NCBI GenBank assembly: GCA_041658705.1
Contig: JBAZZT010000006.1
Coordinates: 29,219 to 93,218 of the forward strand
Origin: CAIKNB01 sp041658705
Lineage (GTDB): Bacteria; Patescibacteriota; Patescibacteriia; 2-12-FULL-60-25
Direction of reading: 5' to 3'
DNA: 64,000 nt
The notes below the pieces were generated by a model that was not told the origin of the DNA, did no database searches, and was given only the letters and a program-made list of their open reading frames with translations. This document shows, in pieces, positions 34,146-42,926 of this stretch. A program made the position numbers and the translations under genes. Within the stretch, counting starts at the first letter, position 1. Each line of letters begins with the position of its first letter.

Positions 34146-34431
34146 TATTCAATGCCAAATTACGAATGACGAATGACGAATTCAGGAATAATTTGGCATT
34201 TGTAATTCGTAATTTATAATTACCTAAATGAGTCTGCCTTAAAAAAAGGCTTTTGGCAATGGCTGAAGCCGCTAAGAAAAATAGTTCCTGAGCTAGTCGA
34301 AGGACTACCGAATAATAGGTAGCCCTTCGACAGGCTGAAGGAATATTAAAATAGTTCCTGAGTTTATCGAAGGACTACCATGTCGGAATAGGTAACCCTT
34401 CGACTGCGCTAGCGCTGCGCTCAGGGAATAT
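34146..34431. repeat. Repeat family I followed by a tandem variant of family A
   Basis: Family I at 34146-34225. Then two copies in tandem (about 34280-34350 and 34350-34431) of a variant of family A: ATAGTTCCTGAG...TCGAAGGACTACC and its complement GGTAACCCTTCGA...CTCAGGGAATATT. No gene is seen in the 288-bp gap. Confidence 0.75.
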
Positions 34432-35433
34432 TTATTTTAGAATCGTGGGGCCCTGAATGACGGGGGTTTGGGTCGAAGTGGCGATCTCGCCCGGGATGAC
34501 GCCGCGATCAGGCGCGCTGAAAGTGGTCGTAGCCCGGCTGTCGAGCAGACGCAGGAATTGCAGATATTGGACTCTATCCTTGAATTGCTCCGGCACGGCA
34601 GGCGCGGCGCGCAGACGGATGGGTTGGACGGGACGGAGCATGAGCGCGGAATCCAGTTTACGGATGCCGAACAGATAACCGCTCGCCATGCGCTCGCCGA
34701 TGCTCAAACGGCGCACCAGGGTCTTGAGCGTCGCGGGGTCGGTCGTGGTGAGTTGCCGCGCCGCCAATCTGACGCCTTCGCCGGCCAAAACCGTGATGTA
34801 TTTTTTGGCGTCGACGACCGGATCCATGGTCGCGCTCGGCGAAATCTCGACTTTATGATCAGCCACTTGCACCTCCACCGCGTCGCCTTTCAATTCCATG
34901 CCGAAAGAAGTGCCGCGCACCGTGGCGACCACGCCATTTCCCTCGACTGCGTATGATTCGCTCGGTCCCAACAATTTTTCCAGGCGCGTCCAGACGCGGC
35001 CGGCCATGAGTTCAAGCTGCATGAACATGCCATCCTCGGCTCCGGCCAGCAGCACTAAATCCGTCCCCGCCTCCAAACGCGAAGCTCCGGCCTCGGGGTA
35101 AACAATGTAAACCGTGCCGGTCGTGACCGAGACTTCGTCGCCCGAAGCGAGTTCCAATCCATCTACGCCCGAGAATTTCGATCCGCCGCGCGCCACCTCC
35201 GCCGCCGAGAGATCTTCAAGTTTAAGATAGGCCAGCGCGTTGCCGCTCGAATTTTCGTATTTGGTTTGATCAAGCGGCGCTGCCGTTCCGTTCGGCGTCT
35301 TGCCTTCTGATTTGGCGATTTGGACCTGATTCTTGTCCGGCGCTTTGACGATACGCGGACCAAGCTTGAAACATCCCGCGCCAAAAAACGTTAAAGTCGC
35401 CACGACAGATAACAAAAAAATCTTCTTGGTCAT
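34432..35433 (-). CDS. Lipoprotein with a FecR-like domain
   Basis: A protein of 333 residues with signal MTKKIFLLSVVATLTFFGAGC (lipobox FGAGC, in part). The middle is a FecR-type beta domain: LASGDEVSVTTGTVYIVYPE, SRLEAGTDLVLL, LMAGRVWTRLEKLL and GVVATVRGTSFGMEL. In this fold a short beta helix senses or binds at the cell surface. No sigma factor or TonB gene is nearby, so the usual FecR signalling role is doubtful. A Thr/Pro-rich C-terminus (EIATSTQTPVIQGPTILK) follows. Confidence 0.8.
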   Translation of the reverse strand: MTKKIFLLSVVATLTFFGAGCFKLGPRIVKAPDKNQVQIAKSEGKTPNGTAAPLDQTKYENSSGNALAYLKLEDLSAAEVARGGSKFSGVDGLELASGDEVSVTTGTVYIVYPEAGASRLEAGTDLVLLAGAEDGMFMQLELMAGRVWTRLEKLLGPSESYAVEGNGVVATVRGTSFGMELKGDAVEVQVADHKVEISPSATMDPVVDAKKYITVLAGEGVRLAARQLTTTDPATLKTLVRRLSIGERMASGYLFGIRKLDSALMLRPVQPIRLRAAPAVPEQFKDRVQYLQFLRLLDSRATTTFSAPDRGVIPGEIATSTQTPVIQGPTILK

Positions 35434-35554
35434 AAATCAGGAAGATTCTATCATCAATGAAAGTTAGAGGATAGAGGGTAGCCAGAAGGTATTTTGGGAT
35501 TTGTATTTAGTATTTTGGGCCGACCCGAAATACTAAATACATGCTACAAACTCT

Positions 35555-35651
35555 TGTCATCCTGAGCTTGTCGAAGGACCTTTATAAGCCTCGTCAGAAT
35601 CCGATGGCTGATAAAGGTCCTTCGACTCGCTCGAAGCTCGCTCAGGATGAC
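35555..35651. repeat. Repeat family A, full inverted pair
   Basis: GTCATCCTGAGCTTGTCGAA to CTCGCTCAGGATGAC, with CCGATGGCTGATAAAGG inside. Confidence 0.9.
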
Positions 35652-35683
35652 AAAAAAATATTTAGCTGCAACCTACCGTCTCT

Positions 35684-37312
35684 TTACAGCCCCTGCGCTT
35701 CTTCGGCGCCGGCGACTTTGGGTTTGTGTTTGAAGATTTTGCGTTGGAAGGCGGCTTTGAAATCGCGCAACTCTGGAGATTTCAAAAGAGCCGCGACCAC
35801 GACGAAAGCGATGCCGCCGGCCGCGCAGGCTGCCGCGGATTGCAGGGCCACTTCCCAAAACGTGCGCAGCTGATAGACGGTACCGATGTATTGGCGCGCG
35901 GGATATCCCGCCGCGATGATGGCCAACGAAGCGATCAAGGTCTTCAAGATGGAAAGCGCAAATTCTTTTTCGCGCAGCGATCCGTGCTGGCGGCGGAAAA
36001 AATACCACAGCAACGCGGCGTTGATATAAGTCGAGACGGCAAAAGCCAGCGCCAAGCCGACCACGCCAAGCGAATCTTTGAACGTCCAAGCCAGCGCCAG
36101 CGTGACGCCTTCGGCCAGCACGCTGATCACGAGCGGCGTGCGCGTATTCTGCACGGCGTAAAAAGCGCGCGCCAAAAGCGGGATGAGCGCTTGGCCCAAC
36201 ATGGAGAACAAAAAGATGCCGAGCACATTGGCCGTGCGGATAGTGTCGTTCCAATCGAATTGGCCGGCACCCAAGACCATACGCACGATCTGCGCACGCA
36301 ACAAAAAGAACACCGCCGTGGACGGGATGATGAGGAACGCGATCTTGGAGGCGGCGGAAGTCAGTTCGCGCTTGAACGTCTCCCAATCTTTGAGGCTGGC
36401 GGCGCGCGACAACAGCGGAAAAGCGGCGAGCGCATACGAGATGCCGAAAACGCCGACCGGGAAAGACTGCAAGTTGTTCGCCAAGTTGAAAATCGCGACC
36501 GAACCAGCGGCCATGACCGAGGCAAAAGCCAGCAGGATGATGAGGTTGAATTGCGAGACGGCGAGTCCCACGGTGCGCGGCAGCATGAGTTTGATGATGC
36601 GGCGCACGCCCGCGGGCTTGAACGACGGCCACGGGATGCGCCCCAAACCCAGCTTCGAGACCACGCCGGCTTGCACGATGAAATGCAGGAACGCACCCAA
36701 GACCACGCCCCAGGCCACGCCCGTCACGCCGATGCGCGGCGCCAGCACGAGCGCGCCCACGATGATACCCAAATTATACAAAACCGGCGCCAACGAAAAA
36801 GCCAAAAAGCGTCGCGTCGCCTGCAAGATTCCGCCCATGACCGCCGAGAGGCCGAGCAGAAAAGGCGAGAGGAACATGATGCGCGACAAGTTTACGGTCA
36901 GCGCGGCGTTGTCCGGCGAAAATCCCGGCACGGTGAGCGGCACGATCCATTGCGCCGTGACTGCGAGCAGCACGCAGGCGATGGCCATAGCAAAGCCCAC
37001 GGCCGAGACGACTTGCGCCGCCAACTTCCAAGCTTCTTCTTTACCGCGCGTCTCAAGATATTCGGAAAACACCGGGATGAAACCGGCCGACAACGCGCCC
37101 AGGATGATCAAAGTATAAAGGAGATCAGGAACGCGGAACGCGGCGTAATATACGTCCAACTCGTGTCCCGCGCCGAAAGTCGAAGCCAAGACCCGGTCGC
37201 GCAACACGCCCACCAGCCGCGAGGCGACCGACGCCAAACCCACGATCACCGCTGCCGAGGTGAGTCCGCTGATCTCGCCATTCCACCACTCATGCAATTT
37301 TTTACGCAGCGC
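35684..37312 (-). CDS. murJ: Lipid II flippase MurJ (MviN family)
   Basis: A polytopic MOP-superfamily protein of about 542 residues with some 14 transmembrane helices. MurJ signatures: VGVLRDRVLASTFGAG, ALSAGFIPVFSEYL, and the periodic Arg/Ser pattern in helix 1-2. It moves lipid II across the membrane for peptidoglycan synthesis. ATG 37312 is chosen; the frame runs 48 nt further into repeat DNA. A long antisense open frame is a shadow. Confidence 0.95.
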   Translation of the reverse strand, partial: ALRKKLHEWWNGEISGLTSAAVIVGLASVASRLVGVLRDRVLASTFGAGHELDVYYAAFRVPDLLYTLIILGALSAGFIPVFSEYLETRGKEEAWKLAAQVVSAVGFAMAIACVLLAVTAQWIVPLTVPGFSPDNAALTVNLSRIMFLSPFLLGLSAVMGGILQATRRFLAFSLAPVLYNLGIIVGALVLAPRIGVTGVAWGVVLGAFLHFIVQAGVVSKLGLGRIPWPSFKPAGVRRIIKLMLPRTVGLAVSQFNLIILLAFASVMAAGSVAIFNLANNLQSFPVGVFGISYALAAFPLLSRAASLKDWETFKRELTSAASKIAFLIIPSTAVFFLLRAQIVRMVLGAGQFDWNDTIRTANVLGIFLFSMLGQALIPLLARAFYAVQNTRTPLVISVLAEGVTLALAWTFKDSLGVVGLALAFAVSTYINAALLWYFFRRQHGSLREKEFALSILKTLIASLAIIAAGYPARQYIGTVYQLRTFWEVALQSAAACAAGGIAFVVVAALLKSPELRDFKAAFQRKIFKHKPKVAGAEEAQGL

Positions 37313-37436
37313 CATAGGTGATTCGGCTGATCGTGCCGACATTCGAAATTCGACATTCAAAATTCGTCTTCAAGACCATGTCTCGCGATTATGCCCGATT
37401 ATGCTCGAAGAGGGAAGATGCGGAGAATCAAAATAT

Positions 37437-37500
37437 CTAATGACTAATTTCTAATGTCTAATTCCAACCGATCAGTCATTAGAAATTAGTTATTAGTCAT
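37437..37500. repeat. Repeat family H
   Basis: TCTAATGACTAATTTCTAATG with its complement GTCATTAGAAATTAGTTATT. It overlaps the stop of the following gene and supplies its last codons (Asn-Asp-stop). Confidence 0.75.
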
Positions 37501-38251
37501 TCTTGCTGCTGACTTTCTCCTTCCCCTCCCCGCCCATCTCGAACTTGTCACCGCCCATCTCGTATTTGAAATAATCCTTCTTGATCGCGCCCTTGGTCAG
37601 CATGTGCAATTCTCCGAAAATATATTTGAGCGCGATGGACAAGCGTCCGTCTTTGTCCATGCGCCGGACGGAGATGCCCACGGGGTGGGCGCGTAGAATT
37701 CCGAACTTGAAGCCCTTCTTTTTGGCGCGCTGCACATAATCATGGTCCTCCGCGAACACGATTTCTTCATCAAAACCTTTTATGCCGTGATGCGCGTGGC
37801 GACGTGCCAGGATGCAGCCGCCCCAAGCGTGCGGACGGACTTTTTCCGTGACCACGACGTAGGCGTTATAAGCTTGATGGAAAACTTTATCTATGGGTTT
37901 TGGGTTCAGAGGTTTGAGCGCACAAGTCGCCACATCCAAATTCTTGCGCTCCATCTCGGCCACGCAATCCTCCAAAAAACTGTCGCTGGGCAACCCGATG
38001 TCGGCATCGAAGAAGGCCACGATTTCGCCTTTAGCCTCGATGGCGCCCTTGTTGCGTCCCGGTCCCGGCATACCGCCTTCGACTACGCGCGCGCCGTAAC
38101 TTTCCGCCACCTTGACCGTCTGGTCCGTGGAATGCGCGTCGGCCACGATGATTTCGTAGTCTTTAAAAGTCTGCGCCCGGATGCTTTGGAGCAGGGCAGG
38201 CAGGGCTTTCTCCTCGTTCTTAGCCGGAATGACTATGGAGAGTTTTGGCAT
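37493..38251 (-). CDS. Family 2 glycosyltransferase
   Basis: A GT-A fold enzyme of about 252 residues: LSIVIPAKNEEKALPALLQSI, EIIVADAHSTDQTVKVAE and the metal-binding DxD in IVAFFDADIGLP, then GGCILARRHAHHGIKGFDE and EDHDYVQRAKKKGFKF. One C-terminal hydrophobic stretch is not evident, so it is probably soluble or membrane-associated. The donor and acceptor sugars are not known; lying next to murJ it may serve the cell surface. ATG 38251 gives the normal start of the family. Confidence 0.88.
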   Translation of the reverse strand: MPKLSIVIPAKNEEKALPALLQSIRAQTFKDYEIIVADAHSTDQTVKVAESYGARVVEGGMPGPGRNKGAIEAKGEIVAFFDADIGLPSDSFLEDCVAEMERKNLDVATCALKPLNPKPIDKVFHQAYNAYVVVTEKVRPHAWGGCILARRHAHHGIKGFDEEIVFAEDHDYVQRAKKKGFKFGILRAHPVGISVRRMDKDGRLSIALKYIFGELHMLTKGAIKKDYFKYEMGGDKFEMGGEGKEKVSSKND

Positions 38252-38325
38252 AATATCGGGGATTGCATCGAGCGCTTCCAGGCCCCGTGTTTCGGACAGA
38301 AGCATCGCATAAAAGACGGCTTTTG

Positions 38326-38775
38326 TCACGCCTTCAAAAGCCAATACGCCGCGATGCCGGCGGCCACGGAGACGTTCATCGATTCTTTGCTGCCGTGTTG
38401 CGTCATGCAAATCAAATCGTCGCATAAGTCGCGCAAGGACGGCGCCAGGCCTTCGACCTCGTTGCCCAAAAGCAGCGCCGCTTTTTCCGGCGGTTCGTAT
38501 CCGGCCAGTTCACGCGCTCGTTCATCCAGTTCGAGTCCGATGATCCTGAAACCTTGCGTTTTGAGTTTGGAAATGGTTTGGATGATTTCTCCTTTTTCCC
38601 AAGCCACGGATTTTTCCGCGCCCAACGCCGTTTTGGCCACGCGCGGATGATCGGGCAACGGCGTATATCCCGTCAACCACAACTTGGCCACGCCCAGCGA
38701 ATCACAAGTACGCAAAAGCGACCCGACGTTCTGTGCCGAACGGATGTTGTGGGCGAGGATGTGGAGGATGGGCAT
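38326..38775 (-). CDS. TrmH/SpoU-family RNA 2'-O-methyltransferase
   Basis: A 149-residue SPOUT protein with the three family motifs: NIRSAQNVGSLLRTCDSLG, LLLGNEVEGL and MNVSVAAGIAAY (knotted SAM-binding site). It has no N-terminal substrate-binding extension, as in TrmL-like and minimal TrmH proteins, so the RNA target cannot be named. ATG 38775 is chosen; the frame continues upstream only through repeat family J. Confidence 0.9.
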   Translation of the reverse strand: MPILHILAHNIRSAQNVGSLLRTCDSLGVAKLWLTGYTPLPDHPRVAKTALGAEKSVAWEKGEIIQTISKLKTQGFRIIGLELDERARELAGYEPPEKAALLLGNEVEGLAPSLRDLCDDLICMTQHGSKESMNVSVAAGIAAYWLLKA

Positions 38776-38824
38776 CGGTAAAGTAATAATCAATATACAA
38801 TAACCAATAAACAATGAAAAAGAA

Positions 38825-39769
38825 TCACGCGGCTTGGTCAGTTTTCCCTTGAAGAGATTTACGGATGACGAGGAAATGATCATCCTGCTGGAACCAAACG
38901 CGCCCTAAGGAGCTGGCACGCAGGTCGCGTTCGCCGCCATGCGGGCGGAGGACGAAACGAATCAACGGGTTGATGCGTCTGTCGTCGGAACGCGAGAACA
39001 CAGAAGCCAGGGTGTAGATACATGGAACGTTAATGCGTTGGAGCAGCTTCTCTTCATCCGTCAGCGTCTTGGGATCCGCTTCCGGGTTCCAATGCTGTTG
39101 GCCGAAGGCAAGCAGTTCCTCGAGCGTGGCAGAACGATAACCGGCTGCATCAATGGCCTCGAAAACTTCTTTGGTGGTTAGAAAGTTTGGATGATCGGGG
39201 TTTTCTTGTTGCTTTTGCGCGATGGCATCTCCGATGTCGAAGACTGTGGCCTCCTCTTCCTGTTCTTCGTGTTCTTTGGCTTGAGCGATTTCTTGGAGCA
39301 ATTCCGTTCGTTTCTTCTGGTCGTCGAAACCGACATCTCGCAGGTCTTTATCGGTCAAGGCGAAATCTGACATGGGACGGCCTGCGCGATATTCATCTTC
39401 CCAAATATATTCAAATTTGAAGCCGGTCTGTTTATCATTGAAGCTGTCTGGTGAGGGCAGGGTGTCAAAGTTTGGGATGTCATGCAGCGTGACAGACCCC
39501 TTCTTCTCGACCACGTCCTTAAATACCTTCAGAAGATCCGCCACCTTCCGTGCGTCTCGCGCCGACAGCTTCTTGTTCTCTTTCAACTCCTCGAAATTCT
39601 TGGCTCCGTATTTGGCGTAGACTTCTTTAATCTGCGCCGCCAGGTTATCGGCATACTTCCTCACGTTCGTCGGCAAATCCTGCCGACGAATCCCGGAAGC
39701 GTAAGGCAGCCCTTCGACAGGTTCAGGGGCTATTTTAGTTTTATGGATTTCGAAGGGGTTGGTGGGCAT
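38825..39769 (-). CDS. Lineage-specific paralogous family, member 3
   Basis: A protein of 314 residues, the closest relative of the 28270 product. It shares NPFE at the N-terminus, IRRQDLPTNVRKYADNLAAQ, ALTDKDLRDVGFDD, ATVFDIGDAI, AIDAAGYRSATLEELLAFGQ and LTDEEKLLQRI. Between NPFE and RRQDLP it has an extra EPVEGLPYASG that member 1 lacks, encoded by a family A-like repeat unit (CCTGAACCTGTCGAAGGG on the minus strand). The C-terminus FQQDDHFLVIRKSLQ parallels HFLVFPKTSS. No membrane segment; function unknown. Confidence 0.75.
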   Translation of the reverse strand: MPTNPFEIHKTKIAPEPVEGLPYASGIRRQDLPTNVRKYADNLAAQIKEVYAKYGAKNFEELKENKKLSARDARKVADLLKVFKDVVEKKGSVTLHDIPNFDTLPSPDSFNDKQTGFKFEYIWEDEYRAGRPMSDFALTDKDLRDVGFDDQKKRTELLQEIAQAKEHEEQEEEATVFDIGDAIAQKQQENPDHPNFLTTKEVFEAIDAAGYRSATLEELLAFGQQHWNPEADPKTLTDEEKLLQRINVPCIYTLASVFSRSDDRRINPLIRFVLRPHGGERDLRASSLGRVWFQQDDHFLVIRKSLQGKTDQAA

Positions 39770-39778
39770 GCTATCGGG

Positions 39779-39784
39779 AGTTTA
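39779..39784 (-). promoter_or_regulatory. -10-like hexamer TAAACT of paralogue 3
   Basis: TAAACT 9 nt before the ATG at 39769, conserved with the promoter of paralogue 1. Confidence 0.4.
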
Positions 39785-39821
39785 GATGAATAAAGCTACA
39801 ATATCAATTTCGTGTCCTGAC

Positions 39822-39865
39822 TCCGTCCCAACGAAAGGTCCGATAGGACAAAACGTTGGGGCGGA
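39822..39865. other. Conserved-loop hairpin, copy 3 (CCGATAGG loop)
   Basis: About 12 bp of stem (TCCGTCCCAACG with CGTTGGGGCGGA, one T-G pair) around a 20-nt loop with AAAGGTCCGATAGGACAAAA. It lies in the divergent gap between paralogue 3 and the RlmD-type gene. Confidence 0.55.
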
Positions 39866-39880
39866 CGTGGAATCGACATC

Positions 39881-39950
39881 GGCGATTGGTTATTGTTTAT
39901 TGGATACTTGGTTATTTTGAATAATGATTGCTTATTGATTATTTTTCGTA
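39881..39950. repeat. Repeat family J
   Basis: GGTTATTGTTTATTGG and a second AT-rich arm before the RlmD-type gene. Confidence 0.6.
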
Positions 39951-39962
39951 TACATTCCCGTC

Positions 39963-41300
39963 ATGCGTTTCGGACATCGCGTGCAAGGTACGATCCAGGG
40001 CTTTGATGACAAAGGCCGCGGAGTTTTCGATCAGTTTGCCATTCCTTTCTCGACCACGGGCGACGAAGTGGTCGCGACTTTCACCGCGCGCGACCGTAAA
40101 CAAAAAATCTGCAAAATCGAATCCATCGAAAAACCAGGAGCGGATCGCGTCGCCACGGTCTGCCCGCACGCCGGCGTCTGCGGCGGTTGCTTGTGGCAGC
40201 ACATCAGATATGAAAAACAGCTTGAGCTTAAACGCGACATGGTCAATCAGGCGCTTGCGCAAGCCGGACACGAAGAACGCGTGGCTGAAGTGATGGCCTG
40301 CCAAACCGTAGAGCTTCCGCCTTTCCATTTCCGCAATCGCATGGATTACGCCGTGGGTTGGAACGGAGAGATCGGACTTAAGGAATTTGGAGCGTGGAAT
40401 CGCTATCTTGACCTCAAGACCTGCTTGCTTTTGGAACCGGGCGTGGAACGGATCTTGGTGCAGGTGCGTGAATGGATGCGCTCTTCCGATCTTCAGCCGT
40501 GGGACGCCAAATTTTATACCGGCGATGTGCGCTATGTCGTGGTGCGCGAAGGCAAAAACACGGAGCAGCGCTTGATCGTGGTCGTGGTCAAAGACCAGAC
40601 TCGCGTGACGGAAGCGATGCGCGATGATTTGCGCGAGCGGCTCTCCCCTTTTGCGACTTCGCTTCTGCTCGGGGAACAAAACCTGACGACCGACCTCTCA
40701 TTCGCCCAAACTTTCGTCGCGCTCAAAGGCGAGGCGTATCTCGAAGAAATCGCCAACGGTCTGCGCTATCGCATCCACCCGAATTCTTTTTTCCAAACCA
40801 ATACCCGCATGGCGGAAGAATTGCAGAAGTGCGTACTGGATTTTTTAAATACGAATGTCATCCTGGATTTGTATTGCGGCCTTGGATTCTTCGGGATCTA
40901 TCTGGCCAAGAATCTTCCTGCTGCCCGCGTCCACGGCTTCGAGCTGGATGAGCACGCCATCGAACTGGCCAAATTCAACGCTGCGCAAAATGGCGTGGCA
41001 GAACGCTGTGAGTTTTTCGCCGGCAAAGCCGAAGATCTGGCCTGGAAAAATATTCCTGCCGATACGCTCATCCTCGATCCCCCGCGCTCCGGTCTGCATC
41101 CCAAAGTCCTCAAGACCGTGCTTGAGATGAAACCGCAAAACATCATTTACGTATCATGCAACTATCATCGGCTCGTCGAAGAATTAAAATTGCTCAAGAC
41201 GGCATACACAGTCGAAGGCATTAAAGCTTTTGACTTATTCCCCCACACGCCGCATGTGGAGGTCGTTGTTTTTTTGACCGCGTGCTCAAAAAAATGTTAA
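39963..41300 (+). CDS. RlmD/TrmA-family RNA (uracil-5-)-methyltransferase
   Basis: A protein of 445 residues with an N-terminal TRAM-like domain, the Fe-S cluster motif CPHAGVCGGCLWQH (C-x5-C-x2-C and a later Cys), the SAM motif ILDLYCGLGFFGIYLA, LILDPPRSGLHPK, catalytic Cys in YVSCNYHRLV and the base Glu in HTPHVEVV. This order is that of RlmD/RlmCD/RumA, which make m5U in 23S rRNA. The exact uridine cannot be told from sequence. TATACA lies 8 nt before the ATG. Confidence 0.93.
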   Translation: MRFGHRVQGTIQGFDDKGRGVFDQFAIPFSTTGDEVVATFTARDRKQKICKIESIEKPGADRVATVCPHAGVCGGCLWQHIRYEKQLELKRDMVNQALAQAGHEERVAEVMACQTVELPPFHFRNRMDYAVGWNGEIGLKEFGAWNRYLDLKTCLLLEPGVERILVQVREWMRSSDLQPWDAKFYTGDVRYVVVREGKNTEQRLIVVVVKDQTRVTEAMRDDLRERLSPFATSLLLGEQNLTTDLSFAQTFVALKGEAYLEEIANGLRYRIHPNSFFQTNTRMAEELQKCVLDFLNTNVILDLYCGLGFFGIYLAKNLPAARVHGFELDEHAIELAKFNAAQNGVAERCEFFAGKAEDLAWKNIPADTLILDPPRSGLHPKVLKTVLEMKPQNIIYVSCNYHRLVEELKLLKTAYTVEGIKAFDLFPHTPHVEVVVFLTACSKKC

Positions 41301-41328
41301 TTTATGCAAACAATTGTTTTAATGAGCT

Positions 41329-41853
41329 ATGAAAAAATTCCTCGAGCAAGCTTTTAAAGCGCCGGAAAGATGTCCTTATGGGTATGAGGGAGTCAAGCCA
41401 ATCATTTGTCGGGAATGTCAAGGGATAGAAATACCTCCGGTCGGCATTTTCTTGAACCCCGCAGAACAAGAACAATTATTTAAGGATATCGAGAGGGCCA
41501 GGGAGCTGACACGGGCTGAAAACATAATGCACTTGCTGCACAACCTGCAAGAGAAGGATGACTACTTGGAAAATGATCCGGCCTACTTGGAACTGCAAAG
41601 GCTGCAAGAAAAATTCAATCAATTAAAAATGGATCAATTATTGTTCTTGGACAGATTGGAGGACATGGATTCCAGGTTGACGATGGGAGAAGAGAGAGAA
41701 AGAGATTATAAATTTTTTGAGAGTGAAGTCGAAATACCAAATGAGGACGAAATGCGGTCGCTAAAAAATGAATTCGCCTCCGGCCAGCCACTGCTCAAAA
41801 AATATCAGGCTTGGAAACAACGAACTGCGGAAGGTCAAAAAGGGCAGCCCTAA
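41329..41853 (+). CDS. Hypothetical coiled-coil protein with a CxxC pair
   Basis: A 174-residue protein. The N-terminal part holds CPYGYEGVKPIICREC (possible zinc ribbon half: C-x11-C-x2-C), the rest is a charged coiled coil (QEQLFKDIERARELTRAE; LELQRLQEKFNQLKMDQLL). Base composition is clearly more AT-rich than its neighbours rlmD and era, which hints at recent acquisition. No function is assigned. Confidence 0.65.
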   Translation: MKKFLEQAFKAPERCPYGYEGVKPIICRECQGIEIPPVGIFLNPAEQEQLFKDIERARELTRAENIMHLLHNLQEKDDYLENDPAYLELQRLQEKFNQLKMDQLLFLDRLEDMDSRLTMGEERERDYKFFESEVEIPNEDEMRSLKNEFASGQPLLKKYQAWKQRTAEGQKGQP

Positions 41854-41902
41854 AAAAGGTCGGTCTTGATGGAAATTTTTTCATGCACAAAAGCGGCGCT
41901 TC

Positions 41903-41911
41903 TGCTATAAT
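41903..41911 (+). promoter_or_regulatory. Extended -10 promoter of era
   Basis: TGCTATAAT ends 6 nt before the era ATG, so transcription would start at or next to the start codon (leaderless mRNA). Confidence 0.6.
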
Positions 41912-41917
41912 CGGCGC

Positions 41918-42772
41918 ATGAAATCTGGATTCGTCATGCTGGCGGGACGCTCTAATGTGGGCAAGTCTACGCTTTTGAATGCGCTGGTGGGCAGCAAAGT
42001 CTCGATCGTCAGCCCCAAGCCGCAGACCACACGCCATCCGGTGCGCGGCATCTTGCATGAAAAACGCGGACAAATCGTCTTCGTCGACACGCCCGGAATT
42101 TTCATCGGCCGGCGCGACAGGATTTCCAAAAAACTCAACGAGTTCGTCGAAGAGACGCTTGAAGGAGTCGACGCCATCGTCTATGTCATGGATCCCACGC
42201 GTGAATTCGGACCGGAGGAAGAACGCATCCAGAATATGCTGCGCGTGGCGCAAGTCCCGAAACTCGCGGTCATAAATAAATCCGATCTTTCCGCCAAGGA
42301 ACAAAGATTCCTGGCGGTTTACGAGAACGCCGATATCGGCCAACTCGCGAGCCTGCGGGTGAGCGCCAAAAACCACAAAAACTTGAATCGTCTGGTGGAC
42401 GCGCTGTTTGCCGTGCTGACCGAAAACGAACCGCATTATCCTGATCTACAACTCACCGACTTGGGACATAACCAATGGCTTGAGGAACTCATCCGCGAAA
42501 AAATCTTCCTCAACTTGGAACAAGAAATCCCCTACAGCATCCGCGTGACGCTGGAGGAGTTGGAAGTGCGGCCCGACGGATCGCGTTACATCCAAGCCAA
42601 CATCTGGACCACGTTGGATCGCTACAAAAGCATGATCATCGGCAAACAAGGCAGGATGCTCAAGCAAATCGGCAGCGCCGCGCGCAAAGAGCTGGAAGCC
42701 GTGACCCTGGCCAAAGTTTTTCTTGAATTGAGAGTCAAGGTCGATCCCAAGTGGCAGGAAAGATTCAGCTAG
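41918..42772 (+). CDS. era: GTPase Era
   Basis: A protein of 284 residues needed for 16S rRNA maturation. G1 LAGRSNVGKSTLLNAL, G2 TTRHPV, G3 VDTPGIF, G4 INKSDL and G5 SAKNHKN are followed by a C-terminal KH domain with MIIGKQGRMLKQIG. Length and order are normal. No Shine-Dalgarno is seen; TATAAT ends 6 nt before the ATG. Confidence 0.97.
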   Translation: MKSGFVMLAGRSNVGKSTLLNALVGSKVSIVSPKPQTTRHPVRGILHEKRGQIVFVDTPGIFIGRRDRISKKLNEFVEETLEGVDAIVYVMDPTREFGPEEERIQNMLRVAQVPKLAVINKSDLSAKEQRFLAVYENADIGQLASLRVSAKNHKNLNRLVDALFAVLTENEPHYPDLQLTDLGHNQWLEELIREKIFLNLEQEIPYSIRVTLEELEVRPDGSRYIQANIWTTLDRYKSMIIGKQGRMLKQIGSAARKELEAVTLAKVFLELRVKVDPKWQERFS

Positions 42773-42808
42773 CTAGAGGGTAGACGATAGACGGTAGCCA
42801 GACGCATT

Positions 42809-42899
42809 GTCATCCTGAGCGGAGCAACAGCGCAGTCGAAGGACCTTTTACAGCAAACCGTTCCGCTGATAAAGGTCCTTCGACAAGCTCAGGATGACA
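42809..42899. repeat. Repeat family A, full inverted pair
   Basis: GTCATCCTGAGCGGAGCAAC to CAAGCTCAGGATGACA, with CCGTTCCGCTGATAAAGG inside. Confidence 0.9.
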
Positions 42900-42926
42900 A
42901 TTAGACGGTAGCCACTCAAAAAAACC

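Noticed and set aside
35726..37321. Long open frame on the plus strand, antisense to murJ
   Set aside because: Composition is Arg/His/Gln/Asp-rich without any fold pattern, as expected opposite a GC-rich gene; murJ on the other strand has clear family motifs.
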